Shown here: positions 17,313 through 26,396 of the stretch, piece by piece
How the letters are laid out: every line of letters starts with the position of its first letter
Numbering within the stretch: the first letter of the stretch is position 1
NCBI RefSeq assembly: GCF_000807675.2
Contig: NZ_CP019962.1
Span: 4,358,838-4,422,837 of the forward strand
DNA length: 64,000 bases
Direction of reading: 5' to 3'
From: Eubacterium limosum
GTDB lineage: Bacteria > Bacillota > Clostridia > Eubacteriales > Eubacteriaceae
Notes under the pieces: model-generated
Told to the model about the DNA's origin: nothing
Databases searched by the model: none
What the model saw: the letters and a program-made list of their open reading frames with translations, nothing else
Program-made: the position numbers and the translations under genes

Positions 17313-18059
17313 TTATAAATTTAAGTCCCGGTAGAAGTCATAGGTTTTGAGGTTTTTCGCCAGCTGGTAGGAAATATAATGGTTCATTATATCCATGATG
17401 CGCCGCACCAGCGTTTTGTCAAACGCCCGCTGCCGGATCGCCTTGATGGGGGTGACGAGGAGATAAACCATCTCCGTAAGCACCTCCGGGGTAAGCCGGT
17501 AGCTGTAGCCTTCTGTCCGATGACAATTTTCGCATAAAACGCCGTTATTTTCAATACTGAAATGTGTTAAATGTTCGGTGCTGCCGCAGAGCGCGCAGGT
17601 GTCAAAGACCGGCCGTATGCCGTGCACCTCTGTCAGCTTGAGCTGAAGAGCTGCTACCAGTGCCTCATTGCTCTGGCTCTTATCCTCCGAAATATAAAAC
17701 AGGATAAAATTTACCAGCCGCAGTACGGCCTTATTCCCCTGGTAGTAATCATAAAAGGCATCAAGCAGCTCCAAAACATAGGAAGCCAGAGACATCTTCA
17801 TCAGATCATTGCGCAGCGGATAAAAAGACTGTATAAGACTGGCCTGATTGATGTTGGCAAAATTTTTGCCGGGATAATAGACAAACTCGCTGTAGGCAAA
17901 GAGCTGGGTCGCTGCCACCAGCGGGCTGCGGTTCCGCCTTACCCCCTTGGCGATGGCCTTGATCTTTCCCTCCTCCTCAGTGAAAAGGGTGATGATCTTG
18001 TCCTGCTCCTGAAAGGGCTGCTCGCGGATCACGATGCCCTTCGTCTTTACCAGTGCCAT
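17313..18059 (-). CDS. recO: DNA repair protein RecO
   Basis: This 248-residue protein has an N-terminal OB fold (residues 1-80), a helical domain and a four-cysteine zinc site (CALCGS near 160 and CENCH near 183). It mediates RecA loading with RecF/RecR. It follows era by 3 bp and ends the phoH-ybeY-dgkA-era-recO block that is widespread in Firmicutes. Confidence 0.95.
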   Translation of the reverse strand: MALVKTKGIVIREQPFQEQDKIITLFTEEEGKIKAIAKGVRRNRSPLVAATQLFAYSEFVYYPGKNFANINQASLIQSFYPLRNDLMKMSLASYVLELLDAFYDYYQGNKAVLRLVNFILFYISEDKSQSNEALVAALQLKLTEVHGIRPVFDTCALCGSTEHLTHFSIENNGVLCENCHRTEGYSYRLTPEVLTEMVYLLVTPIKAIRQRAFDKTLVRRIMDIMNHYISYQLAKNLKTYDFYRDLNL

Positions 18060-18062
18060 GGG

Positions 18063-18977
18063 TTACTCGGTATATCCCAGATCCTTGAGGTCATAGGTTT
18101 TCTCGCGCCAGTCTGCCCTTACCTTGACCCAGAGCTGAAGGTTAACCGGTGTTTTCAGAAAAAATTCAATATCCTTTCTGGCGTATGTTCCGATCTTTTT
18201 GAGCATGGAGCCCTGCTTTCCGATCAGAATACCCTTGTGGGTCTTGCGCTCACAGAAAATGGTGGCGTCGATGTCGATGATGTTCTTATCCTCACGCGCC
18301 TTCATTTTTGTGACCTCAACCGCCACGCCGTGGGGCACCTCATCCTTAAGCAGGTGCAAAACCTTTTCGCGGATCAGCTCGCCCACGATAAAGCGCTCGG
18401 ACTGATCCACCACCATATCCGGCGGAAAGTACATGGGGCCCGGCTCCAGATGCTTTTTAATGGCTGCCATAAGCTCCTGTACCCCATCACCATTCCAGGC
18501 CGAAATAGGGATAATACTGTCCAGAAAGGTGTAATCCTGATAAGCCGCGATGGTCTTAAGCAGTTCCTCCTTAGGCACCGTGTCGATCTTGTTGATGATC
18601 AGGATCACCGGTGTCCGGCTGCCTGCGAGCTTATCCAGAATGTACTGGTCACCCGGGCCAATCCTGTCCTCAGGCTCGACGAGAAAGAGCACCACGTCCA
18701 CGTCGGAGATAGTGTCCTCGGCGGACTTGAGCATAAAGGTCCCCAGCTTGTTCTTTGGCTTGTGCATACCCGGCGTATCGATAAAGACCATCTGGCTGTC
18801 CGCGTCGGTGTGGATACAGCGGATAGCGTTTCTGGTGGTCTGGGGCTTGTTGGCCGTGATGACCAGCTTTTCACCCATGATGCTGTTAAGCAGCGTGGAT
18901 TTGCCCACATTGGGACGGCCGATGATGCTGATAAAGCCTGATTTAAATGGTTGTTCTGTATTTTTTGTTTCCTGCAT
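18063..18977 (-). CDS. era: GTPase Era
   Basis: This 304-residue protein has a GTPase domain with G1 GRPNVGKS (20-27), G3 DTPGMHKP and G4 NKID, and a C-terminal KH domain (about 215-300, with GILIGKQGSMLKKIG). It binds the 3' end of 16S rRNA and acts in small-subunit maturation. Neighbours are dgkA (upstream) and recO (downstream). Confidence 0.97.
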   Translation of the reverse strand: MQETKNTEQPFKSGFISIIGRPNVGKSTLLNSIMGEKLVITANKPQTTRNAIRCIHTDADSQMVFIDTPGMHKPKNKLGTFMLKSAEDTISDVDVVLFLVEPEDRIGPGDQYILDKLAGSRTPVILIINKIDTVPKEELLKTIAAYQDYTFLDSIIPISAWNGDGVQELMAAIKKHLEPGPMYFPPDMVVDQSERFIVGELIREKVLHLLKDEVPHGVAVEVTKMKAREDKNIIDIDATIFCERKTHKGILIGKQGSMLKKIGTYARKDIEFFLKTPVNLQLWVKVRADWREKTYDLKDLGYTE

Positions 18978-18998
18978 AAATTTTCCTTTACTATTGTT

Positions 18999-19376
18999 TT
19001 ACTTAAAGATAAACGGTGCGATCATATCCCAGATTTTTGGCAGAAAAATGATCAGCCCCACCACCACAGACACAATGGCCATGAGCAGCACCGCGCCGGC
19101 CGCCGTATCCTTGGAAACCTTGGCCAGATGATGGTATTCCTCGGTGTAGAGGTCCACCAGGGTTTCGACAGCAGTGTTGACCACCTCTAAAATAAGCACA
19201 AAGCCGATGACAATGATAATGGCCAGCCATTCGGCCTCCGATATTTTGAAAAAGAAGCCGGCCAAAATGGCAAACAGGCCGATCACACTGTGTATCTTCA
19301 TGTTGGGCTGCGTCTTTAATACATATTTAATACCCTCAAATGCGTACCCAAAACTGCTTGTTAAACGTCGGCGCAT
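18999..19376 (-). CDS. dgkA: Diacylglycerol/undecaprenol kinase family protein
   Basis: A 125-residue protein with three membrane helices and the DgkA family core EVVNTAVETLVDL followed by KDTAAGAVLL. In Gram-positive bacteria this family mainly phosphorylates undecaprenol for cell-wall lipid carrier recycling. It lies between ybeY and era, as in many Firmicutes. Confidence 0.93.
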   Translation of the reverse strand: MRRRLTSSFGYAFEGIKYVLKTQPNMKIHSVIGLFAILAGFFFKISEAEWLAIIIVIGFVLILEVVNTAVETLVDLYTEEYHHLAKVSKDTAAGAVLLMAIVSVVVGLIIFLPKIWDMIAPFIFK

Positions 19377-19404
19377 TTTCCTCTCCCCCTTAACTGAAAA
19401 ATGG

Positions 19405-19875
19405 TCAGTCGTCGCCCATAATGGCCTTTTCCCGGGCGCGCATCACTCTTTTTTCGTCCTCTTCCATGTGGTCGTAGCCCAGCAGGTGCAGCACGCTGTG
19501 CACACTCAGGTAGCAGATCTCCCGCTCCAGGCTGTGCCCGTACTCCTCTGCCTGCTCCGCTGCCCGCTTGGTTGAGATCACGATGTCCCCCAGCATAACC
19601 GGGATCCCTGTCTCATAGGTGAGCATATCCTCATCCTCAGGGAACTCCAGCATGGGAAAGGACAGTACGTCGGTTTCCTTATCGATGTTTCGGTACTCAG
19701 CGTTGAGCTCCTGGATTTCCTCAGGTATCACCAGCGAAAAGCTGATCTCGCAGGGCACCAGAACATTCTCCTGCTGAAGCGTAATTAAAATGTATTCCTC
19801 AACCTTTTCATAGACCGACATGTCAAGCTCGACCCCGCTCCGGTTGTCAATTTCCAAATCCAGTTCTAATGGCAA
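19405..19875 (-). CDS. ybeY: Endoribonuclease YbeY
   Basis: This 156-residue protein has the metal-binding motif HSVLHLLGYDH (H-x3-H-x5-H) near residues 123-133. It is an rRNA-processing and quality-control endonuclease. It is 33 bp downstream of phoH, its usual partner. Confidence 0.96.
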   Translation of the reverse strand: MPLELDLEIDNRSGVELDMSVYEKVEEYILITLQQENVLVPCEISFSLVIPEEIQELNAEYRNIDKETDVLSFPMLEFPEDEDMLTYETGIPVMLGDIVISTKRAAEQAEEYGHSLEREICYLSVHSVLHLLGYDHMEEDEKRVMRAREKAIMGDD

Positions 19876-19908
19876 TTTTTCTCTCCTCCTTTTTAAGGCC
19901 TGACCGTT

Positions 19909-20910
19909 TTAATCTGGCTGTTCCGCCAGTTCAAGCTCCAGTTTCTTTTCTCTCGCCTTATCATTCCGGTCATAGGCCTCGATGATGCGCTGAACCAGAC
20001 GGTGGCGCACCACATCGTCCTGTGAGAACTCGATAAAGGCAATGTCAGGAATGCCGCGCAGAATCCTGCGGACCTCCTTAAGGCCGGAACGCTTGCCGCC
20101 GGGCAGGTCAATCTGGGTAATATCCCCAGTCACGACGATTTTAGAGCCCTGGCCAAAACGGGTCAGGAACATTTTCATCTGCTCCGGCGTGGTGTTCTGG
20201 GCTTCATCCAGTATAATGTAGGCATTTTCGAGGGTACGTCCACGCATGTAGGCCAGCGGCGCCACCTCGATAAGCCCTTTTTCCATATTCTTTTCAAAGG
20301 CTTCGGTGCCCATGATTTCAAAAAGCGCATCGTACAGAGGGCGAAGATAAGGGTCTACCTTATCCTGCAAATCACCAGGCAGAAAGCCCAGTTTTTCACC
20401 AGCCTCCACCGCCGGACGGGTCAGGATCAGACGATCCACCTCGCCGTTTTTAAAAGCCGTGATCGCCATGGCCATGGCCAGATAGGTTTTGCCTGTACCT
20501 GCCGGGCCAATGCCAAAAACGATGTCGTTATGGCGGATGGCGTCAATATAGCGCTTCTGGCCCAGGGTTTTGCTGCGGATAGGCTTGCCCCGCATGGTAT
20601 AGCAGATAATGTCATCATTCAGGGCGCTGTATTCCTTCTCCAACCCCTTTGACTGAAGTGTAAGGATATACTCGGTATTGTCCTTTGTTATGCCGCCCTG
20701 GCTTCCGATGGTGCGGATCATTTCCTCAATGACCCTTACCGCCGCCTCTACCCGCCTGCCCTCGCCGCGGATTTTGAGCGCACCGTCGCGCACCAGGACA
20801 TCTACCTTCAGACGCCCCTCGATGAGCTTGATATTTTCGTCATATTTGCCGAAAACCTTAGATAGGGTCTCCGGCGATTCAATCATAATGTCCTTTGTAA
20901 TTTCTTCCAA
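19909..20910 (-). CDS. phoH: PhoH-family ATPase
   Basis: This 333-residue protein has an N-terminal KH-like segment (about 15-75) and a P-loop ATPase domain with Walker A GPAGTGKT (near 139-146) and Walker B AYIILDEAQNTT. It is a predicted RNA-linked ATPase co-occurring with YbeY. First gene of the five-gene block; GGAGGT precedes the ATG. Confidence 0.95.
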   Translation of the reverse strand: MEEITKDIMIESPETLSKVFGKYDENIKLIEGRLKVDVLVRDGALKIRGEGRRVEAAVRVIEEMIRTIGSQGGITKDNTEYILTLQSKGLEKEYSALNDDIICYTMRGKPIRSKTLGQKRYIDAIRHNDIVFGIGPAGTGKTYLAMAMAITAFKNGEVDRLILTRPAVEAGEKLGFLPGDLQDKVDPYLRPLYDALFEIMGTEAFEKNMEKGLIEVAPLAYMRGRTLENAYIILDEAQNTTPEQMKMFLTRFGQGSKIVVTGDITQIDLPGGKRSGLKEVRRILRGIPDIAFIEFSQDDVVRHRLVQRIIEAYDRNDKAREKKLELELAEQPD

Positions 20911-20927
20911 ATGAACCTCCTGATATT

Positions 20928-21557
20928 TTACGGATTTAGTTTAATACGGTCATAATCTGGTGTGTAAAGTGCCTCCAGCATGCCAAAACCCTCTGGGCAG
21001 TCCACCACAGTAATGCTGCCGAGCTTGATATTAAAATGCCATTTTGACTGAAGCGGCAGATCCAGCAGATTAACCAGCAGACTGTGCACCGTGCCACCGT
21101 GGGCGATGATGAGCACATTTTTATCCGCGTGGGCCTCGGCATGCTCAGCCAGAAAAGCGCTCATGCGGTTGTGATAATCGGTATAGTTCTCACCCTCGGG
21201 CAGGGTAACGTGGTTGTAGTCGTCCATCCAGCGATCCCACATCTTTTTGTCCAGTGCGATGGCCTCGTCGGCAGTCAGTCCGTCAAAAATACCAAAGTTG
21301 AATTCCTTGAGACGGTCATCCGGGGTAAAAGACCTGTCCAGACGTTCTGCCACTGCCTCTCCAATTTTATATGCCCGCGAAATAGGGCTGACATAAATTT
21401 CATCAAAGGGAATTTTTGTGTTCAGAGCGACCAGCTCGTCCACCAGCATTTCCTTCATCTTAACCCCGAAGGCCGTATAATCGGATTCGGTATGGCCGTT
21501 GAGACGGTGTTCTGCGTTGCCGAAGGTTTCTACGTGTCTTACTAAAATATATTTCAT
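20928..21557 (-). CDS. Histidine phosphatase family protein (phosphoglycerate mutase-like)
   Basis: This 209-residue protein has the branch-1 signature LVRHVETFGN near residues 5-14 (RHG variant with Val), EFNFGIFDG in the middle and a second catalytic His in IIAHGGTVHSLL near 152. Substrate is not evident; relatives act on phosphosugars or on alpha-ribazole phosphate. The last is interesting given the cobalamin context, but not supported by position. Confidence 0.85.
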   Translation of the reverse strand: MKYILVRHVETFGNAEHRLNGHTESDYTAFGVKMKEMLVDELVALNTKIPFDEIYVSPISRAYKIGEAVAERLDRSFTPDDRLKEFNFGIFDGLTADEAIALDKKMWDRWMDDYNHVTLPEGENYTDYHNRMSAFLAEHAEAHADKNVLIIAHGGTVHSLLVNLLDLPLQSKWHFNIKLGSITVVDCPEGFGMLEALYTPDYDRIKLNP

Positions 21558-21713
21558 TTTTCACCTGACGTGTACATAATTATTTATATCCATTATATAC
21601 GATTTTACAAAATAGTAAAAGGCAGGAACCGTGAATTTTAAAATTTTACTTATACTTGTACTTTAAATGTATTTTTATTATAATAGTCCTTATATCTCAG
21701 AAAGGAGCTTTTC

Positions 21714-22619
21714 ATGGACAAAACAAAGAAAACAGGCCTGATGGCGGATCTTGGGCTGCTGGTAGTGGCGGTTGTCTGGGGGACAGGCTTTGTAGCCTCT
21801 AAGAACGCCATTGCTGCCACCACTCCCATGATGGTGATGGCGATCCGTTTTACAGTGGCCTTTTTAATAGCATTTATTGTCTTTTTCAAGCATCTCAGAG
21901 GCATTTCGAAGGACACGCTTAAGGCCGGGTGCATTATCGGGTTCTTTCTGTTTACAGCCTTCGCGGCCCAGACCATCGGCCTGCAGTTTATACAGGCTGG
22001 TAAGCAGGCGTTCCTGACGGCCACCAATGTGGTGATGGTACCCTTTATCTTCTGGGCCGTTAAAAAGCATCGTCCCGACCGTTACAATTTTGCCGCTGCC
22101 TTTATCATGCTGCTGGGTATTACCCTGCTGACCACAGACTTCAGCACAGGCTTCAGCTTTGGCGCGGGCGATGGCCTTACCCTGCTGTGCGCCTTCCTTT
22201 TTGCCTGCCATATCGTCTCGGTAGGGGTGTTCTCAAAGGATCACGACCCCATTGCCCTGACGGTTATCCAGCTGGGCTTTACAGCGCTGGCGTCACTGTT
22301 CTATGTCATTTTCTCTGGTGAGCTGACCACAGCCATCTCGCCCTCTGGCTGGCTCAATGCCGTCTACCTGGGCCTGTTCAGTACCTTCCTGGCTTTCCTG
22401 CTTCAGACAGTAGCCCAGAAGTACACCAGTTCGACCCACGCGGCCATTCTCATGAGCCTGGAATCCGTCTTTGGCAGTATCTTCTCCATCATTCTGCTGG
22501 GCGACCGTTTTACGCTGATGATGGCCATCGGCTGTATTGTTATTTTTCTCGGTGTCATTACCGCAGAAACCAAATGGGCTTTTCTGCGGCGCGGTGCCGT
22601 GAATGACAGCCCAGAATAG
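21714..22619 (+). CDS. EamA/DMT-family transporter
   Basis: This 301-residue protein has ten hydrophobic helices in two homologous EamA repeats (about 8-145 and 155-292). The first repeat begins LLVVAVVWGTGFVASKN, typical of drug/metabolite exporters. AAAGGAG lies upstream of ATG 21714. Monocistronic, with its own terminator. Substrate unknown. Confidence 0.9.
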   Translation: MDKTKKTGLMADLGLLVVAVVWGTGFVASKNAIAATTPMMVMAIRFTVAFLIAFIVFFKHLRGISKDTLKAGCIIGFFLFTAFAAQTIGLQFIQAGKQAFLTATNVVMVPFIFWAVKKHRPDRYNFAAAFIMLLGITLLTTDFSTGFSFGAGDGLTLLCAFLFACHIVSVGVFSKDHDPIALTVIQLGFTALASLFYVIFSGELTTAISPSGWLNAVYLGLFSTFLAFLLQTVAQKYTSSTHAAILMSLESVFGSIFSIILLGDRFTLMMAIGCIVIFLGVITAETKWAFLRRGAVNDSPE

Positions 22620-22626
22620 ACCAAAA

Positions 22627-22658
22627 AGAAGTCTCGAAAACCACGAGACTTCTTTTTT
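22627..22658 (+). terminator. Intrinsic terminator after the EamA gene
   Basis: AGAAGTCTCG pairs with CGAGACTTCT across a seven-base loop and is followed by six T residues. Confidence 0.92.
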
Positions 22659-22662
22659 ATTC

Positions 22663-22875
22663 TCAGTTCCAGATTTCGCAGTGGTCAAACTGCCGGTCTG
22701 GGTACTCGATGACCTCAGGCCCCAGGGAACGGGCCGCGGCAGCCACCTCGTCATAGGTACCCCCGGGCAGGACATGCCGGAGACTTTGGATGACGACCGG
22801 TTTTTACACAGCCATCGGCTCTACATCACCAATCTGGACCATGTGCTGACTGTGCAGCGCCAGGCGGAACGACAT
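22663..22875 (-). pseudogene. Short gene remnant with an in-frame stop downstream of the macrodomain gene
   Basis: A leftward frame of 71 codons runs from ATG 22875 to TGA 22663 and is interrupted only by TAA at 22806-22804. The part after the stop reads like real protein (LPGGTYDEVAAAARSLGPEV, then EYPDRQFDHCEIWN) with codon use like its neighbours. It begins just past the macrodomain gene's stop. It may be the remaining tail of a longer gene. I cannot name the family. Confidence 0.4.
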
Positions 22876-22891
22876 CCTGCTGACCTATCCA

Positions 22892-23668
22892 TCATTTTCT
22901 CAGCAGAGACTGGTAGATTTTCAAATCCTCGTCCTTATAGACGTTAAATACAACTTTTTTCAGGCTCCTGGCGCCCTGCATAAACGCTTTTACTGTCTCC
23001 ACAGCAATGGCGGCGGCTTTTTTCGGTGGGAAGTGAAACTCCCCGGTAGAGATACAGCAAAAGGCCAGGCTGCGCAGGCCCTTTTCATCAGCCAGCGCCA
23101 GACAGGCCTGGTAGCAGCGCCGCAGCAGCTCGCAGTGTTCATCTGTCAGCCCGCCACTGACAATGGGGCCGACTGTGTGGAGCACCCAGTCCGCGGGCAG
23201 GTTATAACCCGGGGTGATTTTGGCTGCTCCGGTGGGTTCTGGCGTCCCCTGCCGGATCATGAGCTCGTGGCAGACCTGACGCAGCTGGACGCCGGCGTAG
23301 GTGTGGATGGCGTTATCGATACATCTGTGGCAGGGCACAAAACAGCCCAGCAGCTGGCTGTTGGCCGCGTTCACAATGGCGTCGGCCTGAAGGGTGGTGA
23401 TATCGCCCTGCCAGAGGTACAGCCCCTCCTGCACAGGCGCCAGGTCCCCGACCCGGGTAATGCCCTTACGCGCTGTCTCGGCCTGCAGGAAGGTGTCCTG
23501 GCGCGCCAGAAAGTCGGGGCCTGCGGGCATGGGCAGGCGCACGTTCATCAGTGACCGGAGCAGCCGCCACCTTTCTTCCCCTGTCTCCGGGATTTTGATA
23601 TTGTTATATTCTGGCTGTTCTGCCCGCAGAGCGGTGATCAGCCAGAGCATCTGCTCGTTTCGGTTCAT
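22892..23668 (-). CDS. Zn-macrodomain protein-ADP-ribose hydrolase
   Basis: A 258-residue protein with an N-terminal helical extension (1-75) and a macrodomain (about 80-255). Macro motifs are QADAIVNAANSQLLG and CISTGEFHFPP. The loop after the first motif, CFVPCHRCIDNAIHTYAG, has the Cys/His set of the zinc-dependent macrodomains (SAV0325/SPyM type), which remove ADP-ribose from proteins. ATG 23668 is chosen because AAAGGAG sits close upstream. In Staphylococcus and Streptococcus these genes pair with SirTM sirtuins; none is seen here. It is divergent from an HxlR regulator. Confidence 0.88.
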   Translation of the reverse strand: MNRNEQMLWLITALRAEQPEYNNIKIPETGEERWRLLRSLMNVRLPMPAGPDFLARQDTFLQAETARKGITRVGDLAPVQEGLYLWQGDITTLQADAIVNAANSQLLGCFVPCHRCIDNAIHTYAGVQLRQVCHELMIRQGTPEPTGAAKITPGYNLPADWVLHTVGPIVSGGLTDEHCELLRRCYQACLALADEKGLRSLAFCCISTGEFHFPPKKAAAIAVETVKAFMQGARSLKKVVFNVYKDEDLKIYQSLLRK

Positions 23669-23803
23669 ATTGGCTCCTTTCTTCTTTCCTGTATTGTAAT
23701 GCACAGAGGACCCTTTGTGAAGCAGGCACAAAATAGTGGCCTGGTTTCCTGAAGGATACCAGGGTTGAAATTTTATCCAAAAGCTGATATACTTTTCTAC
23801 GTA

Positions 23804-23820
23804 AGTATCATTAAGATACT
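23804..23820. promoter_or_regulatory. Palindrome in the HxlR/macrodomain divergent region
   Basis: AGTATC-ATTAA-GATACT is a perfect inverted repeat 33 bp before the HxlR start. HxlR proteins are dimeric and usually bind such sites near their own promoters. Confidence 0.55.
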
Positions 23821-23852
23821 AAACGATTAATCTAAGGAAAGCAGGTGAAAAA

Positions 23853-24188
23853 ATGAACGACCGACCACTTCCAGCCTGTCCTGTCGAAACCACGCTGATG
23901 CTCATCGGCAGTAAATGGAAGGTTTTGATTTTGAGAGACCTGATGGACGGCACCCGCCGTTTCAGCGAGCTTAAAAAATCCATCGGGGTCATTACCCAGA
24001 AGGTGCTGACCTCTAACCTGAGAGATATGGAGGCCTGCGGCCTGCTCACCCGCACCGTCTATCCCGAGGTGCCCCCTAGGGTCGAATATACCCTGACCGA
24101 GACTGGCTACAGCCTGAAGCCCATTCTCGACTCCATGGTGGACTGGGGGACCGCCTATAAAAACCAGGCTGAGTCTGCCAGGCCATGA
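23853..24188 (+). CDS. HxlR-family transcriptional regulator
   Basis: This 111-residue winged-helix protein has the family features PVETTLMLIGSKWKVLILRD at 11-30 and FSELKKSIGVITQKVLTSNL in the recognition region. The N-terminal cysteine (PACPVE) is typical of redox- or electrophile-sensing members. It lies divergent from the macrodomain hydrolase with a palindrome in the shared gap. Confidence 0.92.
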   Translation: MNDRPLPACPVETTLMLIGSKWKVLILRDLMDGTRRFSELKKSIGVITQKVLTSNLRDMEACGLLTRTVYPEVPPRVEYTLTETGYSLKPILDSMVDWGTAYKNQAESARP

Positions 24189-24196
24189 AGCAAAAA

Positions 24197-24229
24197 AGAG
24201 ATGAGGTGCCTTTTTGGCGCTTCATCTCT
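24197..24229 (-). terminator. Terminator between convergent genes
   Basis: AGAGATGAGGTGCC pairs with GGCGCTTCATCTCT (12 of 14 matched) around five T residues. The U-run is on the minus strand, fitting the 85-residue gene. It may also stop HxlR transcripts. Confidence 0.75.
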
Positions 24230-24236
24230 TCTGCGT

Positions 24237-24494
24237 TTAGATTTTCTGGCAGGACTGCTTTAACCCAGGCAGCATGGCTCTCGGTTTCTTTGTATATTTT
24301 CTGTCCTTCTGTTTTTTAAAGCTGACTTCGATTTTTCCGGTTTCCTCGTTGACAACAGCGGTTTTAAATATAATGGTGACTTTGCTTTTCCTGGTTTTTT
24401 CCACATTATTCATCACTGTCATATCATGCTCAAGCCGGTCTTGAAATTCTTCCCAGGTTGCATATTCCTTCTTGATCGTATTATCCGTTTTCAT
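24237..24494 (-). CDS. Hypothetical basic protein, 85 residues
   Basis: A short leftward gene with AGGAG 11 bases before ATG 24494 and a terminator at its end. The protein is strongly basic in the C-terminal half (KKQKDRKYTKKPR) and has a mixed N-terminus with WEEFQDRLEHDM. No family recognised. Function unknown; the terminator and ribosome site support that it is expressed. Confidence 0.55.
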   Translation of the reverse strand: MKTDNTIKKEYATWEEFQDRLEHDMTVMNNVEKTRKSKVTIIFKTAVVNEETGKIEVSFKKQKDRKYTKKPRAMLPGLKQSCQKI

Positions 24495-24866
24495 TTTAAA
24501 CTAAAGGCTCCTAACATTCCAACATCACGCGGGACAAATTTGACCACCTGCCGCCGCCGTACTGGCAATCGCCATACAAACGAACTTTTTTCTTTTCTGT
24601 CAATATGCGCTTTGGCTGTGTTTATTATTATAGTCGGTTAATCCTTTAAAATCAAGGAATTTCAGATAAAAGTTTCTTTTGTTAGTTATCTGTTTAACGA
24701 GGAAATATTTCTGTTCACTCCAGGCCGCTGTCTGAGCGGGCTTGCGGATACTGCATCTTTTTACATACATTAAAGCTTTCTTAAACACCGGGATCAGATT
24801 CGTCCATACCGGACACCGGCAAGGCCGCCAGAGGATGGCGCTCCCCTTCGGCACACCATCCCCATG
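24495..24866. other. Gene-free stretch
   Basis: About 370 bp between the 85-residue gene and the CoA-transferase terminator. Frames here are short, start with GTG or lack ribosome sites, and have no family resemblance. I see no structured RNA motif. Confidence 0.4.
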
Positions 24867-24896
24867 AAAAAAGGACCAGCCGGTTTTGGCTGGTCC
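24867..24896 (-). terminator. Terminator of the CoA-transferase gene
   Basis: GGACCAGCC and GGCTGGTCC form a perfect 9-bp stem with a six-base loop, followed on the minus strand by TTTTTT, 10 bp after the stop. Confidence 0.92.
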
Positions 24897-24905
24897 CTGA
24901 ATGTT

Positions 24906-26258
24906 TTAGTTTTCCTTGTTGGTTCGTCTCCAGATGTGCATCTTTTCGGCTTCTGCGATAAGCTCGTCGCGGAAATCCGGGTGGGCGACGGAGATGATGG
25001 CGTCACATTTTTCCCAGGTGGACAGGCCCTTGAGGTTGACCTTGCCGTATTCGGTTACCAGGTAGTGGATGTTCGCGCGGGTGTCGGTAACAACGGAGCC
25101 TGGCTGCAGGGTTGGTACAATGCGGGATTTCATTTCGCCGTCTCTGGTCGTAAAGGTGGAGGAGCAGCAGATAAAGCTCTTTCCGCCGTTTGACAGGTAC
25201 GCGCCCAGCACAAAGTCGAGCTGTCCGCCGGCACCGCTGATGTGCTTGATCCCGGAGGATTCTGAGCTGACCTGGCCAAAGAGGTCGACGTCAACAGCGT
25301 TGTTGATGGACATGAAATTATCAATGGCAGAGATGGAGCGGATATCGTTGGTATAATCGACCGGCGCGCTCATGCATTGCGGATTGTCGTGGATGTAATC
25401 ATACAGCTTCTGGGTACCTGCGCCAAAGGCATAGGTCTGGCGGAAGCGGTCGATGTTTTTCTTGGAGCCGTTGATTTTGCCGGCTTTTGCGATATCGACA
25501 AAGGCATCGACGTACATTTCGGTATGAACGCCCAGATCCTTCAGGTCGGATTCCGCGATGAGTGACCCGACAGCGTTTGGCATTCCCCCGATACCAAGCT
25601 GGAGGCATGCGCCGTTCGGAATTTCTTCTACGATCAGCTCAGCGACTCTTTTATCAACGTCGGTTGCTGGACCGCCGGCGCCCAGCTCTGCCATGAGGGG
25701 ATTCGGGCCTTCGACGATTTTGTCAACCTGAGAGATGTGGATGGCTTCTTCAAAGCCGCCAAGGCATCTCGGCATATTTTTATTGACTTCTACGATGATT
25801 GTTTTTGCGCGTTCGCACATTGCCATCATGTGTGAGGCATTGGGGCCGAAGTTGAAATAACCGTGATCATCCATCGGTGCGACCTGGAACATGGCCACGT
25901 CCACATCCTGTTTGGAATCTCTGTAGTATCTCGGCATTTCGGAGTAACGGATCGGTGTGTAGTAAGCGAAGCCCTGGGCAATGGCTTTTCTCTCAATACC
26001 GCTCATGTGCCAGGAATTCCAGGTGATATGGTCTGCCGGATTTTCAATTTTAAAAATCTCGGGCACCCACATCAGGATACCGCCGCGAATTTTAAGGTCA
26101 ACCAGGTCGTTTTCGACCACATGGGCTGCCAGTGCCTTGTCCAGCTCTCTCGCTGTGGCGGAGCACCAGCCGTAATCCAGCCAGTCGCCGGATTTTACAA
26201 CCTTGACCGCTTCTTCTGCCGTTACCAGTTTTTCAGCATATTCTTTAATAAAACTCAT
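24906..26258 (-). CDS. Butyryl-CoA:acetate-type CoA-transferase
   Basis: This 450-residue protein belongs to the acetyl-CoA hydrolase/CoA-transferase family. The catalytic-glutamate segment is [10 protein letters not shown] (near 330) and the following [14 protein letters not shown] block is typical of butyryl-CoA:acetate or 4-hydroxybutyrate CoA-transferases. It swaps CoA between butyryl-CoA and acetate, giving butyrate and acetyl-CoA in the cytoplasm. GGGAGGG precedes the ATG. It stands alone with its own terminator. Eubacterium limosum relatives make butyrate, which agrees; specificity within the family cannot be fixed by eye. Confidence 0.88.
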   Translation of the reverse strand: MSFIKEYAEKLVTAEEAVKVVKSGDWLDYGWCSATARELDKALAAHVVENDLVDLKIRGGILMWVPEIFKIENPADHITWNSWHMSGIERKAIAQGFAYYTPIRYSEMPRYYRDSKQDVDVAMFQVAPMDDHGYFNFGPNASHMMAMCERAKTIIVEVNKNMPRCLGGFEEAIHISQVDKIVEGPNPLMAELGAGGPATDVDKRVAELIVEEIPNGACLQLGIGGMPNAVGSLIAESDLKDLGVHTEMYVDAFVDIAKAGKINGSKKNIDRFRQTYAFGAGTQKLYDYIHDNPQCMSAPVDYTNDIRSISAIDNFMSINNAVDVDLFGQVSSESSGIKHISGAGGQLDFVLGAYLSNGGKSFICCSSTFTTRDGEMKSRIVPTLQPGSVVTDTRANIHYLVTEYGKVNLKGLSTWEKCDAIISVAHPDFRDELIAEAEKMHIWRRTNKEN

Positions 26259-26396
26259 TTTTCCCTCCCATTTGGAATTGCTCTTAGTTAAACAATTGTC
26301 AATGTTTACTTATCTTTTATTATAACATACTATCCGCTGGTTTTTTAAAAAAAGCGAGAAATTACGTGGAATTTTTTGTCATTCGGGGTTTTTCGC

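Noticed and set aside
17571-18941. A 456-codon rightward frame opposite recO and era
   Set aside because: It is an antisense shadow of two unmistakable housekeeping genes and has no domain resemblance.
24600-24854. An 84-codon leftward frame in the 24.5-24.9 kb gap
   Set aside because: It starts with GTG without a ribosome site, has odd composition and no partner signals.
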